Of a stretch of 64,000 nucleotides of DNA, positions 15,503 through 22,774 are shown piece by piece (position 1 is the stretch's first letter; each line of letters begins with the position of its first letter). Under the pieces are notes generated by a model, which saw only the letters and a list, made by a program, of their open reading frames with translations, had not been told where the DNA came from and did not search any database. Both the position numbers and the translations under genes were made by a program. Source of the stretch: Cryptosporangium sp044454545 (GTDB lineage: Bacteria > Actinomycetota > Actinomycetes > Mycobacteriales > Cryptosporangiaceae); contig NZ_JBITDV010000006.1 of the NCBI RefSeq assembly GCF_044454545.1, positions 310,001 through 374,000 of the forward strand. Direction: 5' to 3'.

Positions 15503-18319
15503 TCAAGACTCCTGATACGCCGGGGGATTCAGTTTCTCGCGTACCGTGTCGGCTTCCCGGACGTCGAGCTCCACGAAGACGGCCAGGGCCTGCCGCCACG
15601 CCTGCGCTGCCTCGTCCGCTCGACCGGCGGCCCGGTACGCGTCGCCGAGGTGCTCCAGGACGACGGCCTCGTTGAAGCGCTCCCCGGCGTCCGCGGTCAT
15701 CTCGTGAGCCAGCCGAAGGTGCGCGATCGCCTCGCGATGGCGGCCCAACTGCTGGTAGGCGACGCCGATGCTGTCGTGGATGGCCGCCTGGCCGTCGCTG
15801 TCGTTCAGCTCCTCGAACAGAGCCAGCGCCAGCCGACAGGCCTCGATCGCCTCTTCGGGTTCACCGGCGAGTCCATGGTTGTAGGCGATGGCGCCGAGCG
15901 CCTGGGCCTCGTACAGCGTGTCGCCGATGTGGCGGGCGAGTTCCACGACCTCCCGGGCCTTCGCCACCGCCTCCCGGTGGCGTCCCTCGAATTCCAGTAT
16001 TTCCGCGTAGGTATTAGTCGCGTGGAGCTCGCCGCGAACGTCTCCCGACTCGTGGCAGCGGTCGATGGAGGCCTGCGAATACTCGTACGCCGTCTCGTAC
16101 TGGTGCATCCGGCCATAGGTGCGACCGATGCTGCGGAGGATATGAGCTTCCATCGCGGGCTTGTCCACCCGCCGGACGGCGGCCAGCGCGGCACGCAACA
16201 TCGCGATCTTCTCGTGCCAGCGTCCGCTGCGATCCAGGTAGATGATCGAGTTCCACGCCAACTGCCAGACGTGCGACTCGAAGCCGTCGGCCGCACCGGC
16301 GACCGCGGCCAGGATCACTTCCCGCTCGGCGTCGAACCAGTCCAGGGCCTGTCGACGGCTGCTGAGCGCATCGCCGTCGACGCCCGGTGTGGGCATCTCC
16401 ACGGCCGTGTCCGTCTGATTGGGGTCGATCAGAATCGTCGCCACGGCCGCTGTCTGCAGGTAGTGGGCCAGAATTCGGTGCTGGGCCCGGCTACGCTCGT
16501 CCGCGGGTTCTTCCCCGTCCGCCAGTTCCACGGCATAGGCGCGGACCAGGTCGTGATAGCTGTACCGGCCGGGCCGGCTCAGCTGGAGCAGGTTCGCCCC
16601 GAGCAATTCGGTGAGTGCCGACTCGGCGGTTCCGGACGGCATGCTCGCCGCGCTGGCCGCGGCGGACGCCGTCACGTCCGGGCCCGGATGCAGTGCCAGG
16701 AGCCGGAACATCCGGGCGGCGGGCTCGCTGAGCGCCTGCGAGGACCACGAGAACACCGCGCGCAGATCGACGCTCGGATCGTCGCCGGCGAAGGCGTCCA
16801 GCTTCCGGCGGGTGCGGCCGATCTCGTCGGCCAGGTCGCGGAGCCACCTGCCGTGCAGTGCCTCGGCGCGGGCGGCGACGATGCTCAGAGCGAGGGGAAG
16901 GCCGCCGCAGCGGGCGATGAGGTCGGCCACCGCGTCTGATTCACGCGCGACGATCTCCGCGCCGAGGCGATCCCGGAGCAGTGCGCTCGCTTCCTCGGCG
17001 TCGAAGAAGTCGAGCAGTTGCGGGCGGGCGCCGGAGGCCACCAGGCTGCTGAGTTTCTTCCGGCTGGTGACCAGGGCCAGACAACCGGCGCTGCCCGGCA
17101 GCAGCGGACGGACCTGTGCGGCGTCGTGCGCGTTGTCCAGGACGACCAACACGCGGCGGTCGGCGAGCAGGCTCCGGTACAGGCCTTCGCGCTCCACCGC
17201 GTTGACCGGAATCGACTGGGCCTGGACGCCGAGCGCCACCAGGAGATTGGCGAGCGCGGTGGCCGGCTCGATCGGGGAATGCACCGGATCGAACCCGCGG
17301 AGGTCGAGGTAGAGCTGTCCGTCCGGGAAGCGGGCAGCGGCTCGGTGCGCCCAGTACACGCCGAGCGTCGTCTTCCCGATTCCGGCGGGGCCGGAGATGA
17401 CGACGACCGGCATGGCCACCGCGTCGCGGCCGGACGCGTCGACGAGCGCGTCCAAGCGGTCGAGGTGAGCGCCGCGGCCGACGAACCCGGCCAGATGGGC
17501 CGGCAGTTGCCGGGGCACGACGGTGCCCGCCGTCAGGACGGTGCCCGCCGTCAAGGCGGTCCCGGCCGGCGGGCCGGAAACGAGCGCCGAATCCTCCCGC
17601 AGGATGGCCAGGTGGAGTTCGCGGAGCTGCGGGCCGGGATCCAGGCCCAATTGGTCGGCGAGCACTCGGCGGGCGTCCTGGAAGACCTCGACGGCCTCGG
17701 CGAGCAGCCCGCGGCCGGCCAGCGCGCGCATCAGCTGACCGCGGAACGTCTCGCGGGTGGGGTGCTGGGCGATCACCGACCGGAGGTCCGAGGAGACCTC
17801 GATGTACCGGCCGAGCGCCAACTCGGCCTCGAAGTACTGCTCGAGCGCTTCGAGGCGAAGATCCTCCAGGCGGCGGGCCTCCGCCACGAGCACGTGCCCG
17901 TGGTCGAGACCGGACAGCGCGGGGCCGCGCCAGAGCGCGAGCGCCTCGCCCAGTGCGCTCCCGGCCCGCACCGGGTCCTGCCCGGCCATACCGCCACGAG
18001 CGTCCGCGACGAGCGTCCGGAAGCGGTCGACGTCGAGCTCACCCGGGCTGACGAGCAGCTGGTAGCCCTCCGGGCGTCGGACGATTCGCGCGGCCCCGAT
18101 GGCCTGACGCAGATGATGCAGGTGGACGCGCAGGCCGTCGCGCGCCTTCGGAGGCGGGGCTGAATCCCAGAGGGCGTCGACGAGCTCGGCGATCCGGATC
18201 GGCCGATTGGCCCGGCACAGCAGCACGGCGAGCAACGTCCGGACCTTCGGACTGCTTATTCGTATTTCCTGCCCGGCATCGCTGACGACGACCAGGGGAC
18301 CGAGAATTCCGAACTCCAT
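15503..18319 (-). CDS. SARP/AfsR-type regulator with NB-ARC and TPR domains
   Basis: A 938-residue regulator. Residues 1-90 are an OmpR-like winged helix (MEFGILGPLVV...SPKVRTLLAVLL...LVDALWDSAPP). Residues 95-245 form the bacterial transcriptional activation domain (FEAELALGRYIEVSSDL, AVEVFQDARRVLADQLGLDPGPQL). A P-loop GPAGIGKTTLG is near residue 305 with LVVLDNAHDAAQVRPLLPG downstream, and C-terminal TPRs follow. This is the AfsR layout; such proteins bind direct repeats and activate antibiotic clusters. AAGGA lies 6 nt before the ATG. The linker before the P-loop carries a triplicated TAGTVL-like segment. Located immediately upstream of menF. Confidence 0.9.
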   Translation of the reverse strand: MEFGILGPLVVVSDAGQEIRISSPKVRTLLAVLLCRANRPIRIAELVDALWDSAPPPKARDGLRVHLHHLRQAIGAARIVRRPEGYQLLVSPGELDVDRFRTLVADARGGMAGQDPVRAGSALGEALALWRGPALSGLDHGHVLVAEARRLEDLRLEALEQYFEAELALGRYIEVSSDLRSVIAQHPTRETFRGQLMRALAGRGLLAEAVEVFQDARRVLADQLGLDPGPQLRELHLAILREDSALVSGPPAGTALTAGTVLTAGTVVPRQLPAHLAGFVGRGAHLDRLDALVDASGRDAVAMPVVVISGPAGIGKTTLGVYWAHRAAARFPDGQLYLDLRGFDPVHSPIEPATALANLLVALGVQAQSIPVNAVEREGLYRSLLADRRVLVVLDNAHDAAQVRPLLPGSAGCLALVTSRKKLSSLVASGARPQLLDFFDAEEASALLRDRLGAEIVARESDAVADLIARCGGLPLALSIVAARAEALHGRWLRDLADEIGRTRRKLDAFAGDDPSVDLRAVFSWSSQALSEPAARMFRLLALHPGPDVTASAAASAASMPSGTAESALTELLGANLLQLSRPGRYSYHDLVRAYAVELADGEEPADERSRAQHRILAHYLQTAAVATILIDPNQTDTAVEMPTPGVDGDALSSRRQALDWFDAEREVILAAVAGAADGFESHVWQLAWNSIIYLDRSGRWHEKIAMLRAALAAVRRVDKPAMEAHILRSIGRTYGRMHQYETAYEYSQASIDRCHESGDVRGELHATNTYAEILEFEGRHREAVAKAREVVELARHIGDTLYEAQALGAIAYNHGLAGEPEEAIEACRLALALFEELNDSDGQAAIHDSIGVAYQQLGRHREAIAHLRLAHEMTADAGERFNEAVVLEHLGDAYRAAGRADEAAQAWRQALAVFVELDVREADTVREKLNPPAYQES

Positions 18320-18350
18320 TCGAGGTCCTTGTCCTCGTGGTGCGCGTCGG

Positions 18351-18380
18351 ACAGTACCTCCAGAGTGGACTTCTTGTCAT
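18351..18380 (-). promoter_or_regulatory. Possible promoter of the SARP gene
   Basis: On the minus strand ATGACA (18380-18375) and TACTGT (18356-18351) are separated by 18 bp and would give a short leader before the SARP start at 18319. The match to the housekeeping consensus is partial. Confidence 0.3.
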
Positions 18381-18506
18381 CGTTCGTTGACGCATTGCGC
18401 CATTTGTCTGTTGGCCTGCGGGACAACGTCGACGCAACGGTCCGACAACGCCTGCCGTGCATTGTGTGGGGGGATACATGCCCGGTTGAGCCCGGAAGGA
18501 GGCCGA

Positions 18507-18530
18507 ATGTCGACCACCGAGTGGGACTGA
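18507..18530 (+). CDS. Micro-ORF encoding heptapeptide MSTTEWD
   Basis: ATG TCG ACC ACC GAG TGG GAC TGA, preceded by GGAAGGAGG at 4 nt, a nearly ideal Shine-Dalgarno sequence. The second micro-ORF 64 bp downstream encodes the same peptide except Thr3 to Ile. It lies in the 525-bp gap between the SARP gene and an MFS exporter gene. Peptide genes this short are known for P450-crosslinked biarylitides (five codons), but no P450 is visible here. A leader peptide controlling downstream expression, or a signal peptide, are alternatives. Confidence 0.5.
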   Translation: MSTTEWD

Positions 18531-18570
18531 GCGGCATGAACGGCAGCGTGACGAGCCGGAGGGAGGCGGA

Positions 18571-18594
18571 ATGTCGATCACCGAGTGGGACTGA
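18571..18594 (+). CDS. Micro-ORF encoding heptapeptide MSITEWD
   Basis: Second copy of the micro-ORF, preceded by GGAGGGAGG at 4 nt. It differs from the first by one base (ACC to ATC). Retention of start, stop, RBS and the TEWD ending in both copies is what makes translation likely; with a single substitution the sequence cannot by itself show purifying selection. Confidence 0.5.
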   Translation: MSITEWD

Positions 18595-18725
18595 GCGGAA
18601 CGGACGAGTCCGGAAGGAGTCGGACGCACTCCGCCGTTGATGCCCTAGCCGCGTGAATCGGCGGCGCCCGTCGACCGCCAGGTGTGTCCGGGGGCGGGAT
18701 GACTCGCCCCAGGGCCAACGGGGGC

Positions 18726-18756
18726 GACCGCGCGGGCCGGCTCGGCCCGCGCGGTC
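18726..18756 (+). terminator. Perfect GC-rich hairpin followed by GTTT
   Basis: A 13-bp perfect stem (GACCGCGCGGGCC with its complement) closes a 5-base loop and is followed by GTTT. It lies between the micro-ORFs and the MFS gene, so it can end a short transcript carrying only the micro-ORFs, or act as an attenuator for the exporter. The T-run is weak, as is common for actinobacterial terminators. Confidence 0.65.
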
Positions 18757-18844
18757 GTTTGATCCGCGACGGCCAACCGCCAGGATTGTCCGATCGGCCC
18801 GCCGTCCGGCCGCGCCGCACGCTCGACGGGAGACGGGACCGAAG

Positions 18845-20086
18845 ATGGCGGCGACCCGAACGCCGGTCGCGCTCCGCGACCCGGAATTCCGGGGTCTCTG
18901 GACGGCGCAGACCTTGTCGCGCGTCGGCGATCAACTCGCGCGGGTGGCGCTGATCGTCCTGGTCTTCCAGTCGACGGGCTCGGCGGCGGCCGCCTCCGCG
19001 GCCTACGCGGTGACGATGGTGCCGTGGCTGATCGGCGGACCGCTGCTGGGCTGGCTCGGCGATCGCTACCCGCGGCGCGCGGTCATGATCTCCTGCGATC
19101 TGGCCAGTGCGGGCCTCATCGCCGCGATGGCTGTACCCGGTCAGCCCCTGCCGGCGCTCTACGTCCTCCTGTTCGCCGCGACCTTGCTGGCCGGCCCCTT
19201 CGGTGCGGCGCGGTCCGCCCTCGTGCGCGACGTCTTTCCCGACGACGACCGATACGCTGCCGCCACCGCGCTCACCTCCGTCACCGGCCAGTTCGCCCAG
19301 GTCGCCGGGTTCGCGGGCGGGGGCCTGCTCGCGGGGCTGACCACGCCGCGCCAGGCGCTGCTGCTCGACGCCGCCACCTTCGTCGTGTCGGCGATTCTCG
19401 TCCGGCTGACCGTGACCCGCCGGCCCGCGCCCCGGGGCCCGGCCGGCGCGGCCCTCCCATCCCGGGCGATGACCGCCGGGGTTCGACTCGTCTTCGGGGA
19501 CTCCCGGCTCCGCCGGCTCACGTCCTATGCGTGGCTGGCGTCGCTCCATACCGTCCCGGCCGGCGTCGTCGCGCCGTACGTCGCCGATCTCGGCGGTGGG
19601 TCGGCCGGCGTCGGTCTCCTGCTCGCCTCGGTCGCCTTCGGCACCGCGCTCTCGATGATCGTCGTCAGCCGGTGGGTGCCGGCCGAACGGCGACTCCGGC
19701 TGATGGAACCGCTGGCGCTCCTCGCCGGCGCGCCTCTGGTGCTGTGCGCTTTCCACCCCGGCCTGGTCCTCACCGCGGCGATCTGGGCACTCGCCGGCGC
19801 GGGTTCCGGGTACCAGCTGGCCGCGAACGTCGCCTTCGTCCGCGCGGTTCCCGACGCGCACCGCGCCCAGGCGTTCGGGGTGGTCGCCGCGGGTCTGGTG
19901 GCCGGTCAGGGATTCGGCGTACTCGCGGCCGGCGCCCTGGCGTCCGTCCTCGCTCCGGCACTGGTCGTTGCGGTCGCGGGAACGCTCGCCGCGCTGCTCG
20001 CGCTGCTGCTGTGGGCCAACGCCGAACCCGACCGCCGTCCCCGCAGGCCGTCTCGGGACGACGTTCGTGCGAGCCGAGTGCGGTAG
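18845..20086 (+). CDS. MFS exporter
   Basis: A 413-residue major facilitator of the MFS_3/multidrug type: RDPEFRGLWTAQTLSRVGDQLARVAL opens the first helix, GWLGDRYPRRAVM is the loop 2-3 motif, and about twelve hydrophobic segments follow. The ATG at 18845 is chosen because the upstream extension has no membrane character; the RBS is only moderate (GGGAGACGGGAC). Downstream of the heptapeptide micro-ORFs and hairpin, convergent with a MarR gene 6 bp away. Likely a drug or metabolite exporter. Confidence 0.85.
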   Translation: MAATRTPVALRDPEFRGLWTAQTLSRVGDQLARVALIVLVFQSTGSAAAASAAYAVTMVPWLIGGPLLGWLGDRYPRRAVMISCDLASAGLIAAMAVPGQPLPALYVLLFAATLLAGPFGAARSALVRDVFPDDDRYAAATALTSVTGQFAQVAGFAGGGLLAGLTTPRQALLLDAATFVVSAILVRLTVTRRPAPRGPAGAALPSRAMTAGVRLVFGDSRLRRLTSYAWLASLHTVPAGVVAPYVADLGGGSAGVGLLLASVAFGTALSMIVVSRWVPAERRLRLMEPLALLAGAPLVLCAFHPGLVLTAAIWALAGAGSGYQLAANVAFVRAVPDAHRAQAFGVVAAGLVAGQGFGVLAAGALASVLAPALVVAVAGTLAALLALLLWANAEPDRRPRRPSRDDVRASRVR

Positions 20087-20092
20087 GGCCGG

Positions 20093-20536
20093 TCAGCTCG
20101 GGGTGCCGAGTTGAAGCAGGCGCACGAGCGTCTGGCGCAGGTGTTCGATGTCGTCTCGCCCCACGAGGGCGGCCCAGTCCTGCTCGACCTGCTGGCCGGC
20201 GCTGCGTGAGACCGGCCGGAGCGCCCGGCCCTTGGCCGTGAGAAAGACCAGGCTGGCCCGGCCGTCGGCGGGGTCGGGGTGTCGAGTCGTGTACCCGGCG
20301 GTCGTCAGGAGGTCGACGGACTGCGCCATCGACTGTTTGCGCACCTTGGCCAGTCGCGCCAGCTCACCGATCTGAATGCCCTGCGGCGGGACGAACGGGA
20401 TGACGTTGGCGTGCGCCGGGGTCAGACCCGTGACGCCCTGCCGCTGCATCGCGGCGTCCATGTCGGTTCCCCACTGCTGGGCAGCGAGGCGCAGCAGCAG
20501 CCCGATCAGCGGCGTAGGGGTCTCGTCGATCGACAC
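20093..20536 (-). CDS. MarR family regulator
   Basis: A 147-residue winged-helix regulator. ANVIPFVPPQGIQIGELARLAKVRKQSMAQSVDLLTTAGYTTRHPDPADGRASLVFLTAKG covers the DNA-binding helices and wing, including the DGRA wing motif typical of MarR; the end-terminal helices form the dimer arm. GTG start at 20536. It is divergent from a two-gene unit across 64 bp that holds two copies of a GACAG-N4-CTGTC palindrome, so it most likely represses both itself and the divergent genes. Confidence 0.88.
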   Translation of the reverse strand: MSIDETPTPLIGLLLRLAAQQWGTDMDAAMQRQGVTGLTPAHANVIPFVPPQGIQIGELARLAKVRKQSMAQSVDLLTTAGYTTRHPDPADGRASLVFLTAKGRALRPVSRSAGQQVEQDWAALVGRDDIEHLRQTLVRLLQLGTPS

Positions 20537-20538
20537 TA

Positions 20539-20567
20539 TTGACAGTCTCCTGTCTAGTTTCTAATTT
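20539..20567 (+). promoter_or_regulatory. Consensus-like housekeeping promoter for the 20601 gene
   Basis: TTGACA (20539-20544) and TAATTT (20562-20567) with 17-bp spacing. This is an unusually close match for such GC-rich DNA. It is overlapped by the proximal MarR operator. Confidence 0.7.
20541..20554. promoter_or_regulatory. MarR operator 1
   Basis: GACAG-TCTC-CTGTC palindrome overlapping the -35 box and spacer of the divergent promoter and lying 5-18 bp upstream of the MarR start. Confidence 0.65.
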
Positions 20568-20585
20568 GGACAGGTAGCTGTCCAA
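20566..20585. promoter_or_regulatory. MarR operator 2
   Basis: TTGGACAG-GTAG-CTGTCCAA, perfect 8-bp arms with the same GACAG-N4-CTGTC core. Its centre is 28 bp (nearly three turns) from that of operator 1, overlapping the -10 end and transcription start. Confidence 0.7.
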
Positions 20586-20600
20586 TTGTGGAGGATCACG

Positions 20601-21053
20601 ATGACCCAAGCAACCACCCTGCCCTTCGGTACGGCACTCGCGCTCGCGCAGCGCACGCTGACCGCGCCGCTCGCGGCCGTGCTCGGCGCCGAAAACGTGG
20701 CCATGCCGGAGTGGTTCACTCTCCACGCGCTCGGGTTGCGCGGCTCGATCCCGACGGAGGTCCTGACGAACCTCCTCGCCACCAATGGTCTGGACGCCGC
20801 GGCCGTCCAGAACCTGCTGACGACGCTGGGCAACTCGGGACTCGTCGAATTACCCGACGGCGCGGTGTCGCTGACCCCGGCAGGCACCGTCCGGTACGCG
20901 GAACTGCGGGACCGTATCGACCAGGTCACCGCGCGCATCTTCGAACGGTTCGACCCGGCCCGCGTCGAGACCGCTCGCGGCCTGCTCCAGGAGATCGCCG
21001 AGACCGACCCCGAGCAGCTCGTGGACCGATCCGTGCGGATCGGCCGGCCGTGA
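20601..21053 (+). CDS. Small winged-helix-like protein, target of the divergent MarR
   Basis: A 150-residue protein with a MarR/PadR-like feel: WFTLHALGLRGSIPTEVLTNLLATNGLDAAAVQNLLTTLGNSGLVELPDGAVSLTPAG looks like a winged helix, followed by a helical tail. GGAGG lies 6 nt before the ATG. Its stop is overlapped by the GTG of the next gene. It may be a co-regulator or a sensor; no confident family can be named. Confidence 0.75.
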   Translation: MTQATTLPFGTALALAQRTLTAPLAAVLGAENVAMPEWFTLHALGLRGSIPTEVLTNLLATNGLDAAAVQNLLTTLGNSGLVELPDGAVSLTPAGTVRYAELRDRIDQVTARIFERFDPARVETARGLLQEIAETDPEQLVDRSVRIGRP

Positions 21054-21586
21054 CGGACGGGGCCGGCTCGATGCTCGCAGGCGCGACCGACGGGAGGGCC
21101 ACGAGCGGAACCCCCACACTGGCCCGCACGCTGGCCGCCGGCTGCGCAGGCGGGCTCGCGTTCGTCCTGGCCACGTTCCTGACGTTCGGGCTGCTCGGCG
21201 GTTCCCGGCGCGGCCATCAGGGACTGCTGTTCGATCCCGACACTCAGAGTCCGAAGGTCATCGCCGTGTGGAAGGCGCTCGACCCCCTGCCCCGCATCAT
21301 CGAAACTCCGGTCCTCGTTCTCGCCGGCCTGATCGTGTTCGGGGTCTGCTACGCCCTGCTGTACCGATCGGTCGCCCCGGCCTGGCCGCGAGGCCTGCAC
21401 CAGCGTTCCTGGCGCCTCGCGCTCGCCGTGTGGCTCGGCGCCGCGTTCTCGGAGTTCATGGGGCCGTTCAACGTCCTGCACGAACCCCCCTCGCTCGCCG
21501 TCCTGAGCCTGGGCTTCTGGGCCGTAGCGGCGCTCGCCGAGGCGTACCTCCTGGTGTTCGTCGCCGACCGCGGACGCGCGTCGTGA
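21050..21586 (+). CDS. Four-helix membrane protein
   Basis: A 178-residue protein with hydrophobic segments at CAGGLAFVLATFLTFGLLGG, PVLVLAGLIVFGVCYALLY, LALAVWLGAAFSEFMG and AVLSLGFWAVAALAEAYLLVF. The GTG at 21050 overlaps the preceding stop (GTGA); an internal ATG at 21074 is the alternative. Co-expressed with the winged-helix protein under MarR control. No function can be assigned. Confidence 0.7.
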   Translation: MTDGAGSMLAGATDGRATSGTPTLARTLAAGCAGGLAFVLATFLTFGLLGGSRRGHQGLLFDPDTQSPKVIAVWKALDPLPRIIETPVLVLAGLIVFGVCYALLYRSVAPAWPRGLHQRSWRLALAVWLGAAFSEFMGPFNVLHEPPSLAVLSLGFWAVAALAEAYLLVFVADRGRAS

Positions 21587-21689
21587 CGGGCAGTTCCCGG
21601 CCCCCGGCGTCCAGCCCGTAGCCCCCGACGAACGCGGCCAGTCGCTCGGCAGCGGTTGCCGGCAGCCGATCCGGACGCAGACCCGCCAT

Positions 21690-21997
21690 GCGGTCCGCCG
21701 TGGAACGAGGCGGCTGCCGGTCACGGTCTGGCCGGCCCGGAACTGCTCGCGAGTCAGGTCGATCTCCACTCCGCTGGGCAGCCGGTTCCAGTAGTGGAAG
21801 CCCTGCTGCTCGCCGTTCCGGTGGACCTCACCGAGCACGAGATCGCCACCGACAATGTCGTTGACGATCAACGCGGTGATGTCGCAACGACCCCGGGCCG
21901 GATCATCGGCCCGCTCCCTGTCGTCCGGCGAGGACGTGTCGGCGGCCCCACTGGCGCGGAGCGCCTCGTCGCGCGTCCTCAGATCCCAGGGGAGCAT
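21690..21997 (-). pseudogene. YunG-like protein, 3' part not recognisable
   Basis: From an ATG 9 nt after GGGAGG the frame gives TADTSSP-like ADTSSPDD, DPARGRCDITALIVNDIVGGDLVLGEV and FHYWNRLPSGVEIDLTREQF, the core of a small family of unknown function (YunG-like). The expected C-terminal helix is not found: the open frame runs on without stop through the antisense of the next gene, and another frame looks more protein-like after about position 21700. A frameshift or decayed 3' end is likely. Coordinates cover only the recognisable part. Confidence 0.4.
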
Positions 21998-22103
21998 GCC
22001 GGGCAGCCTCCCGGAAGCCACTGACATTTCCAGGAAGCCGGCGCCCCGTTCTGGCGCCGTCAGACGGCAGGAGCTGCCCGGATTCGGCTTCTAGAGTGAG
22101 CAC

Positions 22104-22457
22104 ATGGGAACTTGCCTGCGCGCTGATGCGGCGTACTGTGCGGTCGCCGCGCTGATACTGGGGCTGTTCGCGGGACCGGTCGGCGGCGCGCTCGGCGTCT
22201 CGGCCGCGGTGCCGCTGGTGGTGGCGATGCTGACGTTCGGCTGGGCGGTGCTGCTGTTCGCGCTCGCCTCCCGACGCCGGTTGCGCGGCCCGATGCGGTC
22301 GGTGCTGACGGCGAACGTCGTCGCGGTCGTCGGGCTGGCCGGGCTCGCGGTCAGCCGGCCGCTCGACGCGCTGTCACTGCTGCTCTTCGCCGTTGCGGTC
22401 GAGGTCGCCGTCTTCGCGGTTTGGCAGGCCGCGCTGCTGCGCGAGACGTCGGGCTGA
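22104..22457 (+). CDS. Small integral membrane protein
   Basis: A 117-residue protein with four hydrophobic segments (YCAVAALILGLFAGPVGGALG, VPLVVAMLTFGWAVLLFALA, VVAVVGLAGLAV, LSLLLFAVAVEVAVFAVW) and short basic loops (SRRRLRG). Only a weak RBS precedes the ATG. No family recognised. Confidence 0.6.
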   Translation: MGTCLRADAAYCAVAALILGLFAGPVGGALGVSAAVPLVVAMLTFGWAVLLFALASRRRLRGPMRSVLTANVVAVVGLAGLAVSRPLDALSLLLFAVAVEVAVFAVWQAALLRETSG

Positions 22458-22774
22458 GTCGTCTGCGACGGTCGGCGTCGCACCGCGGGACGCCACACCG
22501 CGGAACGCGCCGGCGGGGGCGTGCCTTGCCGACGGGCACCGTTGGTCGACGGCAAATCGTTCCTACGCCCGCTGGTGGGAGGAACGATTTGGTGTCGTGC
22601 GCGAACCGGGCACTGGCCGGGCTCCGCCGTCGAATCGGCGAGCAGGCTGTGGCCTCGTGACGTGGCACTGCGCGAGAGCGGGCTGTCCAGCCGCTGACAC
22701 GCCGACCGCGGCCACCGAGCCACGTACGGTCGCGCCGACGTGCATCCGCTGGTCGGCGTCACCGGGCTGAGCGG
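22458..22774. other. Intergenic region, nothing convincing
   Basis: 317 bases between the membrane-protein stop and the convergent flavin reductase stop. The open frames are Arg/Ala/Pro-rich shadows. No clear hairpin terminator was identified by eye, though the region is GC-rich. Confidence 0.5.

Larger units (their letters stand above)
18493..18598 (+). repeat. Tandem 42-bp repeat, 64-bp period, each copy holding an RBS and a micro-ORF
   Basis: The blocks 18493-18534 and 18557-18598 match at 39 of 42 positions. Each contains a purine-rich ribosome-binding site and a complete 24-base reading frame. A third, partial copy of the RBS block begins at 18611 but lacks the reading frame. The surrounding spacer bases are not conserved. 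Confidence 0.85.
18320..18844. other. Intergenic region between SARP and MFS genes
   Basis: Apart from the probable SARP promoter, the two micro-ORFs and the hairpin at 18726-18756, I see no normal-length gene. A 34-codon frame starting at 18536 overlaps the second micro-ORF in another frame (MNGSVTSRR...) but has an Arg/Ser-rich composition and no RBS. Confidence 0.6.

Noticed and set aside
13901..16939. Plus-strand open frame of 1012 codons antisense to menF and the SARP
   Set aside because: Same reasoning: the opposite strand has unmistakable chorismate-enzyme and SARP motifs.
18479..18490. Three-codon frame ATG CCC GGT TGA upstream of the micro-ORFs
   Set aside because: Too short, no RBS of note and not part of the duplicated block.
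18536..18640. 34-codon frame beginning MNGSVTSRR that overlaps the second micro-ORF
   Set aside because: No RBS and shadow-like composition, while the overlapping seven-codon frame has a near-ideal RBS and a duplicate.
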